DNA from: JBKBIP01 sp046297495
Lineage (GTDB): Bacteria > Planctomycetota > Planctomycetia > Gemmatales > Gemmataceae
Direction of reading: 5' to 3'
Length of the DNA stretch: 64,000 bases
NCBI GenBank assembly: GCA_046297495.1
Contig: JBKBIP010000004.1
Span: 62,001 to 126,000, forward strand
The notes under the pieces were generated by a model. It saw nothing but the letters and a program-made list of their open reading frames with translations, had not been told where the DNA came from and did not search any database. A program made the position numbers and the translations under genes. Numbering within the stretch: the first letter of the stretch is position 1; each line of letters starts with the position of its first letter. This document shows, piece after piece, positions 8,558-17,983 of the stretch.

Positions 8558-9502
8558 TCATGGCAGATGAACTTCGATCTTGGCGTTTTGGCGTTCTTCG
8601 GCCAACAAGGCCTGGCGCATCTCCTCGACGTACAGGTCGCGCACCTGATCCTTGATGGCTGCGTAATCCGAAGGCTCGCCGACGGTGCGATCCGTGACTT
8701 TGATCAAATGGTAGCCGAACTCGGTCTGCACCACGTCGCTGATGTCGCCGACTTTCAGGTCGAAGGCGGCCCGCGCGAAGTCCTCGGTGTGGGTCCCCTT
8801 GCGCAGGAAGTAATTCAGGTCGCCGCCCTGCACGCCGCTAGGACATTGCGAGAACTTCTTGGCGGCCTCGGCGAAGTCGATTTGACCGCTCAGAATTTGT
8901 TGGCGAATGGTAGTCAGCTTGTGATGCGCTTCCTGCCGCTGTTGGGGCGTCATGTCCGGCAACAAGCGCAAGAAGATGTGACTGGCGCGAACCTTGATCT
9001 GGTCGAAGAAGACCTTGTTGTCGGCGTAGTACTTCTGAACTTCCTCCTCTTTCAACCGCGCCTTAACGTAACCCGACCAGCTTAACATCAACTCGAAGCT
9101 GGCGCGCAGATCTTCCTCACTTTGGCCGCTGTGTTTGTAAAACTCGGACATGCTCATGGGCGGTTCTTGTTTTTGCAGGTTCTCCGCCAGTTGGCGTAGA
9201 GCCTGATCGATCTCGGCCTTCTCGACCTTGGCTCCATGCTTGTGTAGGAATTGTTGCATGAGGAGGTCGTCGATCAGAATGGCCAAGGCTTCCATGCGCA
9301 GCTGCCGCTTTTGCGCCTCGGTGAGCGGCACGGGGGACGGTGGCCGCCATTCCTTGATGAATTCATCCACTTCCTCCAGCGTGATGGTTTCGCCATTGAC
9401 GACAGCGGCCGGTTGCTCGGCCATGACGGCCGCCGGCAGCGCTGCGCCGTCAATTCCCACGGCCCATGCCGCCAGCGCTCCTATCCACCATTGCGCCCTC
9501 AT
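8558..9502 (-). CDS. Parvulin-type peptidyl-prolyl isomerase (SurA/PpiC-like)
   Basis: Periplasmic folding factor. The start is the ATG at 9500-9502 (MRAQWWIGALAAWAVG), after AAAAGGG; a longer frame upstream has no signal sequence. 314 residues: signal peptide ending near VMAEQP, a SurA-like N-terminal helical region (VVNGETITLEEVDEFIKEW, about 30-170), then one rotamase domain at about 175-275 with RASHIFLRLLPD, FAEAAKKFSQCPSGVQGGDL and VVQTEFGYHLIKV, the hallmark parvulin blocks. It ends with a charged helix. Single-domain parvulins of this layout act as general outer-membrane protein chaperones; the client is not evident. It converges on the propeller gene. Confidence 0.9.
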   Translation of the reverse strand: MRAQWWIGALAAWAVGIDGAALPAAVMAEQPAAVVNGETITLEEVDEFIKEWRPPSPVPLTEAQKRQLRMEALAILIDDLLMQQFLHKHGAKVEKAEIDQALRQLAENLQKQEPPMSMSEFYKHSGQSEEDLRASFELMLSWSGYVKARLKEEEVQKYYADNKVFFDQIKVRASHIFLRLLPDMTPQQRQEAHHKLTTIRQQILSGQIDFAEAAKKFSQCPSGVQGGDLNYFLRKGTHTEDFARAAFDLKVGDISDVVQTEFGYHLIKVTDRTVGEPSDYAAIKDQVRDLYVEEMRQALLAEERQNAKIEVHLP

Positions 9503-9718
9503 CCCTTTTCTCTCTTTCTCTCGATGAGTCTGTTCCGAACCATATTCCGGCAAGCGGGCGGACCAGCCCCTTGTGCCGTGTCGAAGGCTTTCGCCTCCCG
9601 CTCGCCACTCCAAAAGCGGGCTGCTTATAACGTCTGGTTCACCTTATGGGGAGAGCAGTTTATCGTGGGCCGGATAGGAAAACCGACCCACGGGAGGATT
9701 ATCTTTGTCGGAGGAATA

Positions 9719-10804
<1,086 letters not shown>

Positions 10805-11125
10805 GGATGAGGCTCCTTTCAAAAGGTTTACCGGTTACTACGCAGGCACTCTCGGTTCGGATCAAGCGAATTCCCGCGACCTACGATTCATAACCCAGGA
10901 TTGGCGACAGAACAGCAAAAAATCCGACGAACAGCCAGATATCACATCGCTGAGGGAAAAGCAGAAGATTCATCCGTCCCGCTCGCTGACAGACTTTTCC
11001 CGATGACATTCAAAGCATCTGGACACTGCTTCTTTCGTGACGGACAATGAGAGTCATTGTCAGCGCGTCCATAGGGGGCATGACGGTAGTTTCTGTCCCC
11101 GCCGCGACTTGTTGTGAGGCCATCC
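10805..11125. other. Divergent intergenic region with possible decayed palindrome
   Basis: 321 bases between the SMP-30 gene and the antiporter gene. At 10967-11011 there is GATTCATCCG... ending CGATGACATTC, which resembles a heavily decayed copy of the palindrome family. Otherwise I see no gene or strong promoter match. Confidence 0.4.
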
Positions 11126-13042
11126 TTGTCCAACGAACACGTTCTCACCAGTTTATTGAGCATCGTCGTTTTGGGGATCAGCGCGCAATGGATGGCTTGG
11201 CGATTACGGATTCCCTCCATCCTGCTGCTACTCATCTTTGGATTCCTGGCTGGGCCGGGAGCCACTCTGATTCCCACCGATAGTTGGCTGGGCCGCGTCA
11301 TTGCTCCCTTCCACATCGACCCGGATAATCTGTTCGGCGATGGCCAAGGAAAGGATTATCTGCTGTTGCCGTTGGTGTCCCTGGGAGTGGCGGTCATCCT
11401 GTTCGAGGGGGGAATGTCCTTAAAGTTCTCGGAGCTGCCGCACCTGGGGCATGTCGTCACCAAATTGGTCACGGTCGGCGTGTTGATCACCTGGCTGGCC
11501 AGCGCCTGCGCAGCTTGGCTACTCATCGATGGCATGACGCCGCGCGTGGCGCTGCTCTTGGGGGCGCTGCTAGTCGTCAGCGGGCCGACGGTGGTTGGCC
11601 CGATGTTGCAGCAAATGCGCCTGATCGGACGCACCGGTCCCATCCTGAAGTGGGAAGGCATTGTCATTGATCCCATCGGCGTGTTGCTGGGGTTGGTGGT
11701 GTATTACGTGGTCGTGGCCAGCCAAGCCATGACAGCCGTTGAGGAAGTAGCGCTGGCGGTGTTGAAAACTTTTCTCATTGGCGGCGGCTTGGGCTTGGCG
11801 ATGGGAGCGGTGCTGGCAGTGCTGCTGGCGCGGTTTTGGATTCCTGACTACTTGCAGAACGCGGTGACGCTGATGTTCGTGTTGGCCGGGTTCGTCGCCG
11901 CCAACACCATTCAGGAAGAGGCGGGTTTATTCACTGTCACGGTAATGGGCGTATTCCTGGCCAATCAGCGCTTCGCCTCGGTCGAACACATTATCGAATT
12001 CAAGGAAAACCTGCGTGTCTTGCTCATTTCCGCTCTGTTCATCGTATTGGCCGCTCGCTTGCGGCTCGAAGACTTGCGCCAAGCCGGTTGGGCCAGCTTG
12101 TGGTTCGTGGCGGTGCTCATCGTTGTGGTACGCCCCTTGGCGGTATGGGCGTCCACGCTTGGCTCCGGGTTGTCCTGGAAGGAACGGGCTTTTCTGTCGT
12201 GGATGGCACCGCGCGGCATCGTGGCGGCGGCGGTGTCCTCGATCTTCGCCCTGTATCTACTAGACGATCACATCGCCGGCTCACATTTGCTGGTGCCGGT
12301 CGTCTTCACTACAATCATCGGCACGGTGACCATTTACGGCCTCACTGCTCCCGGATTGGCGCGTTGGCTGGGACTGTCGGAACCGGACCCGCAAGGGGTG
12401 CTAATCGTCGGCGCCCATTCCTGGGCGCGCGCGCTGGCCAAGGTGTTGCGCGATCAAGGCGTTCCAGTGGTGATGCTCGACAACAATCGCGCGGACCTCG
12501 CTGCGGCGCGCATGGACAACTTGAACACGGTGTACGGTAGTCTCCACAGTGACGGTTTGCTGGAAAATCTAGACCTGACCGGCATCGGCAAGCTGCTGGC
12601 CCTATCCCCCACCGATTCCGACAACGTCTTGGCCGTGCATCGCTTTCGTATGTTGTTCGGTCGTGCGCATGTTTTTCAGTTATGCCCGGAGCCAGAGCCA
12701 GGTGCCAAGAAACATCCAGCGCGGCACACGTTGGGCCGATTGCTGTTTGGTTCCGATGTCACGTTTCGCTATCTGGATGATCGCTTTCGGGCAGGCGCGA
12801 CTATCAAGGCCACACCGTTGACCGAAGCCTTCGCCTTCAAGGACTTCGCGGCCATGCATGGTCGGAATTATGTGCCGCTGTTCGTTGTGAAGCTATCCGG
12901 CCGCTTGGTCGTGGTGACGGCAGGCATGACGATTCAGCCGCAACCGGGAGACATATTGATCAGCCTGACGCAAAGCGCGGAACAGAACGGCAATTCATCG
13001 TCAAAGAATGGCGCGCGGTCGGCGGTCGAGGAAGCGGTTTGA
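11126..13042 (+). CDS. CPA-type cation/H+ antiporter with C-terminal TrkA-like nucleotide domain
   Basis: Monovalent cation/proton exchanger of the inner membrane. I place the start at the TTG at 11126 (then SNEHVLTSLLSIVVLG), six bases after GAGG; a GTG at 11114 is an alternative. About 638 residues. The first about 400 form some 12 membrane helices, including LIFGFLAGPGATLI, the SGPTVVGPMLQQMRL unwound segment typical of NhaP/CPA1 antiporters (in place of the KefB/C pattern) and MAPRGIVAAAVSSIFAL. Then comes a Rossmann RCK-N/TrkA-N-like domain, GVLIVGAHSWARALAKVLRDQGVPVVMLDNN (about 420-540), and a C-terminal region (about 560-625) that resembles a TrkA-C fold. The ion (Na+ or K+) cannot be decided. 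Confidence 0.88.
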   Translation: MSNEHVLTSLLSIVVLGISAQWMAWRLRIPSILLLLIFGFLAGPGATLIPTDSWLGRVIAPFHIDPDNLFGDGQGKDYLLLPLVSLGVAVILFEGGMSLKFSELPHLGHVVTKLVTVGVLITWLASACAAWLLIDGMTPRVALLLGALLVVSGPTVVGPMLQQMRLIGRTGPILKWEGIVIDPIGVLLGLVVYYVVVASQAMTAVEEVALAVLKTFLIGGGLGLAMGAVLAVLLARFWIPDYLQNAVTLMFVLAGFVAANTIQEEAGLFTVTVMGVFLANQRFASVEHIIEFKENLRVLLISALFIVLAARLRLEDLRQAGWASLWFVAVLIVVVRPLAVWASTLGSGLSWKERAFLSWMAPRGIVAAAVSSIFALYLLDDHIAGSHLLVPVVFTTIIGTVTIYGLTAPGLARWLGLSEPDPQGVLIVGAHSWARALAKVLRDQGVPVVMLDNNRADLAAARMDNLNTVYGSLHSDGLLENLDLTGIGKLLALSPTDSDNVLAVHRFRMLFGRAHVFQLCPEPEPGAKKHPARHTLGRLLFGSDVTFRYLDDRFRAGATIKATPLTEAFAFKDFAAMHGRNYVPLFVVKLSGRLVVVTAGMTIQPQPGDILISLTQSAEQNGNSSSKNGARSAVEEAV

Positions 13043-13100
13043 GCAAGAGGAAGTATTCCCGCCGGCAGTTGGAACCTTCCACCGTGAGAGGAGAAACACC

Positions 13101-14660
13101 ATGCGACGATTTCTGGGATTGTTAATCGTGACCTTGGTTTGGAGCGGGGGATGGTCCCCGGCGCTGGCAGCGGAACGGCCTAATATCATCGTCATCATGG
13201 CCGATGACATGGGCTTTTCCGATTTGGGTTGTTATGGCGCGGAGATTCAGACGCCCCATCTCGACCGGCTGGCGGCCGGCGGACTGCGTTTCACGCAATT
13301 CTACAACACCGCCCGCTGCTGCCCGACGCGCGCCGCTTTGCTGACTGGCTTATATCAGCATCAAGCGGGCATTGGTCACATGGTCGGCAATTACGGCATC
13401 CCCGCCTATCAAGGGTATCTCAATGATCGCTGCGTGACCATCGCCGAGGTCCTCAAACCAGCGGGCTACCGCACCTTGATGGCTGGCAAATGGCATGTCG
13501 GCGAGAATCGGCCGCACTGGCCCACCGACCGCGGCTTCGACCGCTATTTCGGCCTGATCAGCGGCGCCAGCAATTACTTTCGCCTTGATGCCGACCGGAA
13601 GATGGCTCTCGACGATCAACCGTACACGCCGCCGGACGATGACTTCTACATGACCAATGCCTTCACGGACTACGCTTTGAAATTCCTCGCTGAAACGCGC
13701 CAGCAAAACCAGCCGTTTTTCCTGTACGTCTCTTACACGGCCCCCCACTGGCCCTTGCACGCCCTGCCCGAGGACATCGCCAAGTATCGCGGCAAATACA
13801 AGGAAGGCTGGGACGTGCTGCGCCAACAACGCCACCAGCGCATGGTGAAGATGGGCTTGGTGGATGCGAAATGGCCGCTGACGCCGCGTGATCCTCAAGC
13901 GCCGGCCTGGGACAAGGTCAAGGACGCCGAGATGCGCGATCTCAAGATGGCCGTCTATGCCGCGCAGATTGACAATATGGATCAAAACATCGGCCGCATT
14001 CAGGCCAAGCTCAAGGAGCTTAACATCGAGAACAACACGCTGATCCTGTTCCTGGCCGACAACGGCGGCTGTGCCGAGGAGATCAATCGCGGCAAACCCG
14101 GCGTACCCCCCGGTCCCGCTGATTCCTTCTTGAGCTATGGTCTCCCCTGGGCCAACGCCAGCAATACCCCGTTCCGGCTATACAAGCATTGGGTCCATGA
14201 AGGCGGGATCGCCACGCCGCTGATCGCGTACTGGCCAGAGGTCATCACCAAGGGGGGCGGTCTCACCCATCAACCGGGGCATGTCATTGACATTATGGCA
14301 ACGTGTCTGGACGTGACGGGGGCGGAGTATCCCAAAACCTTCAAGGACAAACCGATCACTCCCCTGGAAGGCAAGAGCCTGCTCCCCATCTTGCAAGGCA
14401 AGCAACGCGCGGGGCACGAGGCCATCTTTTGGGAACATGAAGGCAATCGCGCGGTGCGGCAAGGAAAGTGGAAGCTGGTGGCTCGCCATCGTCAACCGTG
14501 GGAGTTGTACGACCTGAACGCCGACCGCACCGAGATGAACAACCTCGCCGCCAAGCATCCCGAAAAGGTCCAGGAAATGGCCTCCCTGTACGATCAATGG
14601 GCTCAGCGCGCCGGTGTTGTTCCTTTCGATCAGCTCACCAAGAAAGGGCCGCCGAAGTAA
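13101..14660 (+). CDS. Secreted arylsulfatase-family enzyme
   Basis: Sulfatase that hydrolyses sulfate esters outside the cytoplasm; planctomycetes use many of these on sulfated polysaccharides. The start is the ATG at 13101 after GAGAGGAG. 519 residues with a signal peptide ending ALAAERP. The metal-binding N-terminus is NIIVIMADDMGFSDLGC. The sulfatase signature is C73-C-P-T-R, with Cys73 the predicted formylglycine and Thr in place of the more common Ser. Further blocks: MAGKWHVGENRPHWPTDRGFDRYF and LILFLADNGGC (metal Asp/Asn). The C-terminal part, EHEGNRAVRQGKWKLV and LYDLNADRTEMNNLA, is the usual small domain. It is close to the arylsulfatase A / AtsA subgroup. Only 58 bases follow the antiporter, so co-transcription is possible. 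Confidence 0.93.
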   Translation: MRRFLGLLIVTLVWSGGWSPALAAERPNIIVIMADDMGFSDLGCYGAEIQTPHLDRLAAGGLRFTQFYNTARCCPTRAALLTGLYQHQAGIGHMVGNYGIPAYQGYLNDRCVTIAEVLKPAGYRTLMAGKWHVGENRPHWPTDRGFDRYFGLISGASNYFRLDADRKMALDDQPYTPPDDDFYMTNAFTDYALKFLAETRQQNQPFFLYVSYTAPHWPLHALPEDIAKYRGKYKEGWDVLRQQRHQRMVKMGLVDAKWPLTPRDPQAPAWDKVKDAEMRDLKMAVYAAQIDNMDQNIGRIQAKLKELNIENNTLILFLADNGGCAEEINRGKPGVPPGPADSFLSYGLPWANASNTPFRLYKHWVHEGGIATPLIAYWPEVITKGGGLTHQPGHVIDIMATCLDVTGAEYPKTFKDKPITPLEGKSLLPILQGKQRAGHEAIFWEHEGNRAVRQGKWKLVARHRQPWELYDLNADRTEMNNLAAKHPEKVQEMASLYDQWAQRAGVVPFDQLTKKGPPK

Positions 14661-14749
14661 GGGTCTGATCTCGAACTCCCTCTTTCCCTTGGCGGGGATG
14701 AGGAGATGAGGATACGCTGATCCATAATTTCGCGATGTCGTGGCTAGAT

Positions 14750-14795
14750 GATTCAGCGTTTCGCGCTCGTGACATCCCCCGCGAAACGCTGAATC
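14750..14795. repeat. Intergenic palindrome, copy 4 (compensated variant)
   Basis: Left arm GATTCAGCGTTTCGCG, right arm CGCGAAACGCTGAATC; the arms are perfectly complementary. Compared with the consensus CATCG/CGATG, both arms changed together to CAGCG/CGCTG. The flank TTTCGCGATGTCGT is at 14728-14741. It lies between the co-directional sulfatase and rph genes. Confidence 0.88.
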
Positions 14796-14899
14796 CACCC
14801 AATCCCAATTGAGAGGTGCTGGATCGGCATCACCCCACCCCCCTCATCTCTGCCAAAAAGGAGATTGGCTCCATCACCAGGTAACCAGAAAGTAGCCTT

Positions 14900-15631
14900 A
14901 TGCGCATTGACGACCGGCAACCCGATGAGTTGCGTTCTTTGTCCTTTCGGCGTCGCTACACGCGCCAGACGCCCGGCAGTGTCCTGGTGCGCATGGGGCG
15001 CACGACGGTCCTTTGCACGTGCAGCGTCGATGAGCACGTGCCCTCGTTTTTACTCGGCACTGGCAAGGGCTGGCTGACGGCGGAGTACAACATGCTCCCT
15101 GGCAGCACCAGCCCACGCAAGCCGCGCGACCGAGCCGGCAAGGTCGATGGCCGAAGTGTAGAAATTCAACGCCTCATCGGGCGCAGTCTGCGGGCTGTCA
15201 TCGATCTGGGCAAACTGGGGGAACGGACCTTGTGGCTCGATTGCGACGTGTTGGAAGCCGACGGCGGCACGCGCACGGCGTCCATCAATGGGGCATACGT
15301 CGCCCTGATCGACGCGCTGGCCGCGACCAAGCTGCTCAAGACGCAGCCAGCCGGCCTCATCCGCGACAGCGTGGCTGCTATCAGCGTGGGCTTGGTCAAC
15401 GGCGTGGCTTTGCTCGACTTGGCTTACGAGGAAGACCGGGACGCCGAGGTCGATTTGAACCTGGTAATGACAGGATCAGGCCAGTTCATCGAAGTGCAGG
15501 GGACGGGGGAGGAAGCTACTTTCAGTCGCGCTCAGCTCGATGAGTTACTCAAACTAGGCAAAGTGGGCATCGACGCCATCACCGCGGAACAACGCCAAGC
15601 GCTTGGCAGTTATTGGCCTCTGGACAAGTGA
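14900..15631 (+). CDS. rph: Ribonuclease PH
   Basis: Phosphorolytic 3'-5' exoribonuclease that trims tRNA precursors. 243 residues, normal size. Starts MRIDDRQPDELRSL at an ATG with only a weak ribosome site. Family blocks: GSVLVRMGRTTVLCTCSVDE, GWLTAEYNMLPGST followed by the arginine-rich RKPRDRAGKVDGRSVEIQRLIGRSLR (phosphate-binding Arg cluster), CDVLEADGGTRTASINGAYVAL, and DLAYEEDRDAEVDLNLVMTGSGQFIEVQGTGEE. Nothing looks missing. Downstream gene 91 bases away on the same strand. Confidence 0.96.
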   Translation: MRIDDRQPDELRSLSFRRRYTRQTPGSVLVRMGRTTVLCTCSVDEHVPSFLLGTGKGWLTAEYNMLPGSTSPRKPRDRAGKVDGRSVEIQRLIGRSLRAVIDLGKLGERTLWLDCDVLEADGGTRTASINGAYVALIDALAATKLLKTQPAGLIRDSVAAISVGLVNGVALLDLAYEEDRDAEVDLNLVMTGSGQFIEVQGTGEEATFSRAQLDELLKLGKVGIDAITAEQRQALGSYWPLDK

Positions 15632-15721
15632 AAAGTCTTTTGCTATGGTCCCCCCCTCAACCGGAAGGAGAGGTTTAGCGCGCCAACCGTAGGCGTGCTT
15701 TCGTGTCAGAGGAGGGGAATC

Positions 15722-16666
15722 ATGGCACCGATACTCATGGTTGGGATGAGTTTGGCGTTGGGGATCGGGCAGCCGGCGGGGGAGCGTCACGATCCTTATG
15801 AGGTGACGCCCGCTGCTGGGCCGTGGTTGATCTGCGTGGCCAGCTACACCGGACCCAAGGCGTCGCTGTTGGCCCATGAGCTGGTGCAAGAAGTTCGTGC
15901 CAAATACAACATGCCGGCTTACACGTTCAACCGGGGACACAAGGAACGCCAGGAACAAGAGGAGCGCATTCGGAAGCTACGGGAAATGTGTCCCGAAGGC
16001 CGTTTTCGCGTGGTTCGCACCCAAAAGCAATGCGCCGTGTTGATCGGCGGCTACCCCGACATGGACGCGGCCCGCAAAGCCCTGAACGATGTCAAAAAAT
16101 TCCAACCCCCCGCTGAGAAGCTAATGGATTCGGTGTACGTGGCTGGCCCCGATCCGAATTCCGAGGGCAGCTCGGTGCGACAAGCCTTCCTCAATCCGTT
16201 CGTGACGAGCTTTGTCGTCCGCAATCCATCTGTGCCCTTCGAGCGTCACAACGATGACAAGCCAGACCCCTTCTTGAAGAAGCTCAACGCTCATGAATCC
16301 TACAGCTTGCTGAAATCCCGCAAGCCGTGGACGCTGGCGGTGAAAGATTTTCGCGGCGCGTCCACCATTCAGCCGCAATCGGCTCCCACGTCCTTTTTGG
16401 ACAAGTTGATCGGCCGAAATGGTGGCGATCAGCTGTCCGCGTCCGCCATGCAGGCCCATGAAGTGGCCCGTTTGCTCCGCGCCATGCAATTCGAGGCTTA
16501 TGTGTTGCACACACGTTATTACAGCTTGGTCACGGTTGGTTCGTTCGACACCCAAGATGATCCGAAATTGCTGGAGCTGCAACGGACCCTGGCCCACATG
16601 CAACTACAAGGCAGCGGCATCGAGTTCTGGTCGCGCCCCATGCCGATGGAAGTGCCGCGACCGTGA
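15722..16666 (+). CDS. Secreted conserved hypothetical protein, SPOR-like segments
   Basis: A 314-residue protein I cannot name. The start at 15722 has GAGGAGGGG just upstream. The N-terminus MAPILMVGMSLALGIGQ looks like a short signal peptide. Two segments resemble each other in layout. One is PWLICVASYTGPKASLLAHELVQEVR...RVVRTQKQCAVLIGGYPDMDAARKAL (about 35-135). The other is PWTLAVKDFRGAS...HEVARLLRAMQFEAYVLHTRYYSLVTVGSFDTQDD (about 200-295). Both have the sugar-binding SPOR pattern of a beta strand, a helix with a residue-pairing step, a second strand and GS/GG-(Y/F). A role at the peptidoglycan is an inference. Confidence 0.7.
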   Translation: MAPILMVGMSLALGIGQPAGERHDPYEVTPAAGPWLICVASYTGPKASLLAHELVQEVRAKYNMPAYTFNRGHKERQEQEERIRKLREMCPEGRFRVVRTQKQCAVLIGGYPDMDAARKALNDVKKFQPPAEKLMDSVYVAGPDPNSEGSSVRQAFLNPFVTSFVVRNPSVPFERHNDDKPDPFLKKLNAHESYSLLKSRKPWTLAVKDFRGASTIQPQSAPTSFLDKLIGRNGGDQLSASAMQAHEVARLLRAMQFEAYVLHTRYYSLVTVGSFDTQDDPKLLELQRTLAHMQLQGSGIEFWSRPMPMEVPRP

Positions 16667-16693
16667 ATGTTTTAATTGATGAGATGATTCATC

Positions 16694-16735
16694 GGCGGGC
16701 GGGGGAGGCGAATCCAATCGCCTTCTCCGCCCGCC
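16694..16735. terminator. Strong hairpin between convergent genes
   Basis: An 18-base stem at 16694-16711 and 16718-16735 (with four G-T or A-T pairs in the middle) closes a six-base loop ATCCAA. The arms begin GGCGGGCGG and end CCGCCCGCC. It lies 28 bases after one stop and 28 bases before the opposing stop, so it probably ends transcription from both sides, although no T-run follows. Confidence 0.75.
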
Positions 16736-16762
16736 ATGGAAGCTATTTCCCTCTGCCATTTC

Positions 16763-17785
16763 TCACGGTTCACGCAGCACGAACTTCTGAGCGCGTTTGC
16801 CGATGATGTCGCCGACGTAAATGTTTCCCTTGCTATCGACAGCGATGGCATGTACCCAGTTGCACTCCCCAGGCCGTTCCAGACCATCGATGGCCTTGGG
16901 CACCGTCCAGAGCTGCAATAACTTGCCATCGGTGTTGAACTTCATGAACACTTGGTCCTTGGGGGGACAGCCAAGCGAACTATCCTCTTTCCGCCATTGC
17001 ATCGGCGACGAGCCGCACACCCACAACTCATCGTTGGGGGTCATATGGAAACCCCAAGGAACGACGAGGTTGTTCCAAATGTCGAGTAACTTGCCTTCGG
17101 CGTCGAACACTTGCACGCGCGCATTGTTGCGGTCGGCGACATACAAGCGCCCCTTGCTATCGACGGCAATGGCGTGCGGAATGCTGAATTCCCCCGGCTT
17201 GCTGCCGAGCTTGCCCCATTCCTTGACGTACTTGCCGTTCTTGTCGAAGTGAACCACGCGGGCGTTGCCGTAGCCATCGGCCACGAACACGTCACCGTTT
17301 TTGGTCACGGCGATGTCGGTAGGCATATCCAGATGGGTGTCATCGCAGCCGGGATGATCGGGGGTGCCGATGGTCAGCAGCGGTTTACCTTCCGGCGTGT
17401 ATTTTTCCACCACATGCCGGCCGATGTCGGTGATCCAGACGTTCCCCTCATGATCAATCTTCAGATGATGTGCTGACTTGAGCCGGCCGCTCCCCCAGGA
17501 ACGGACCAAGTTCCCTTTGGGATCATAGACCTGGATCGGCGGATCGGCGCGGGTGTACAACCAGACGTTGTCCTTCGCATCAACGGCAACACCAGGCATG
17601 TGCCCCCACAAAAATTCAGCGGGACGTTTCGGCCAGGCAACATCGACCTCATACGCCTTGGCCACATTGACCCGAGGATACTTGTCTTGCTCCTGGGCCT
17701 GGATCGTCACGCTCACTCCCAGCAACCCCGCCATCAGCCCCCATGCCACCACGGCTCCGCTTCCGAAACGCTTATACCTCGCCAT
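16763..17785 (-). CDS. Secreted NHL-repeat beta-propeller protein
   Basis: 340 residues from the ATG at 17783-17785 (MARYKRFGSGAVVAWG), chosen because GGGAG precedes it. Signal peptide ending IQAQEQ. The body is a run of NHL repeats, each with the pattern PxxIAVDSKGRLYVADRxNARVQVFDxxG: for example at about 75-105 (VAVDAKDNVWLYTRADPPIQVYD), 165-195, 205-245 and 310-335 (HAIAVDSKGNIYVGDIIGKRAQKF). Six blades fit the length. Related proteins include peptidyl-alpha-hydroxyglycine lyases and many non-enzymatic scaffolds; I see no decisive catalytic signature, so only the fold is assigned. Confidence 0.85.
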   Translation of the reverse strand: MARYKRFGSGAVVAWGLMAGLLGVSVTIQAQEQDKYPRVNVAKAYEVDVAWPKRPAEFLWGHMPGVAVDAKDNVWLYTRADPPIQVYDPKGNLVRSWGSGRLKSAHHLKIDHEGNVWITDIGRHVVEKYTPEGKPLLTIGTPDHPGCDDTHLDMPTDIAVTKNGDVFVADGYGNARVVHFDKNGKYVKEWGKLGSKPGEFSIPHAIAVDSKGRLYVADRNNARVQVFDAEGKLLDIWNNLVVPWGFHMTPNDELWVCGSSPMQWRKEDSSLGCPPKDQVFMKFNTDGKLLQLWTVPKAIDGLERPGECNWVHAIAVDSKGNIYVGDIIGKRAQKFVLREP

Positions 17786-17983
17786 TGTTGCGACTCCCGG
17801 AGTAAGGAAAAAAGCCATTCCATCGCGCCGGTCATGCCGCCGATGGAAATACCCCCCGGATCATACCATGCTCCACTAGCCGTGGGTATTTTCTTCTCCG
17901 AGGTTTTTGGGCCGGCAAGAAAGGACAACAAGCATCGCTCCCGGCAGTGCTGCTTATCTTTCTTCCCTCCCGTCTTTCGGTCC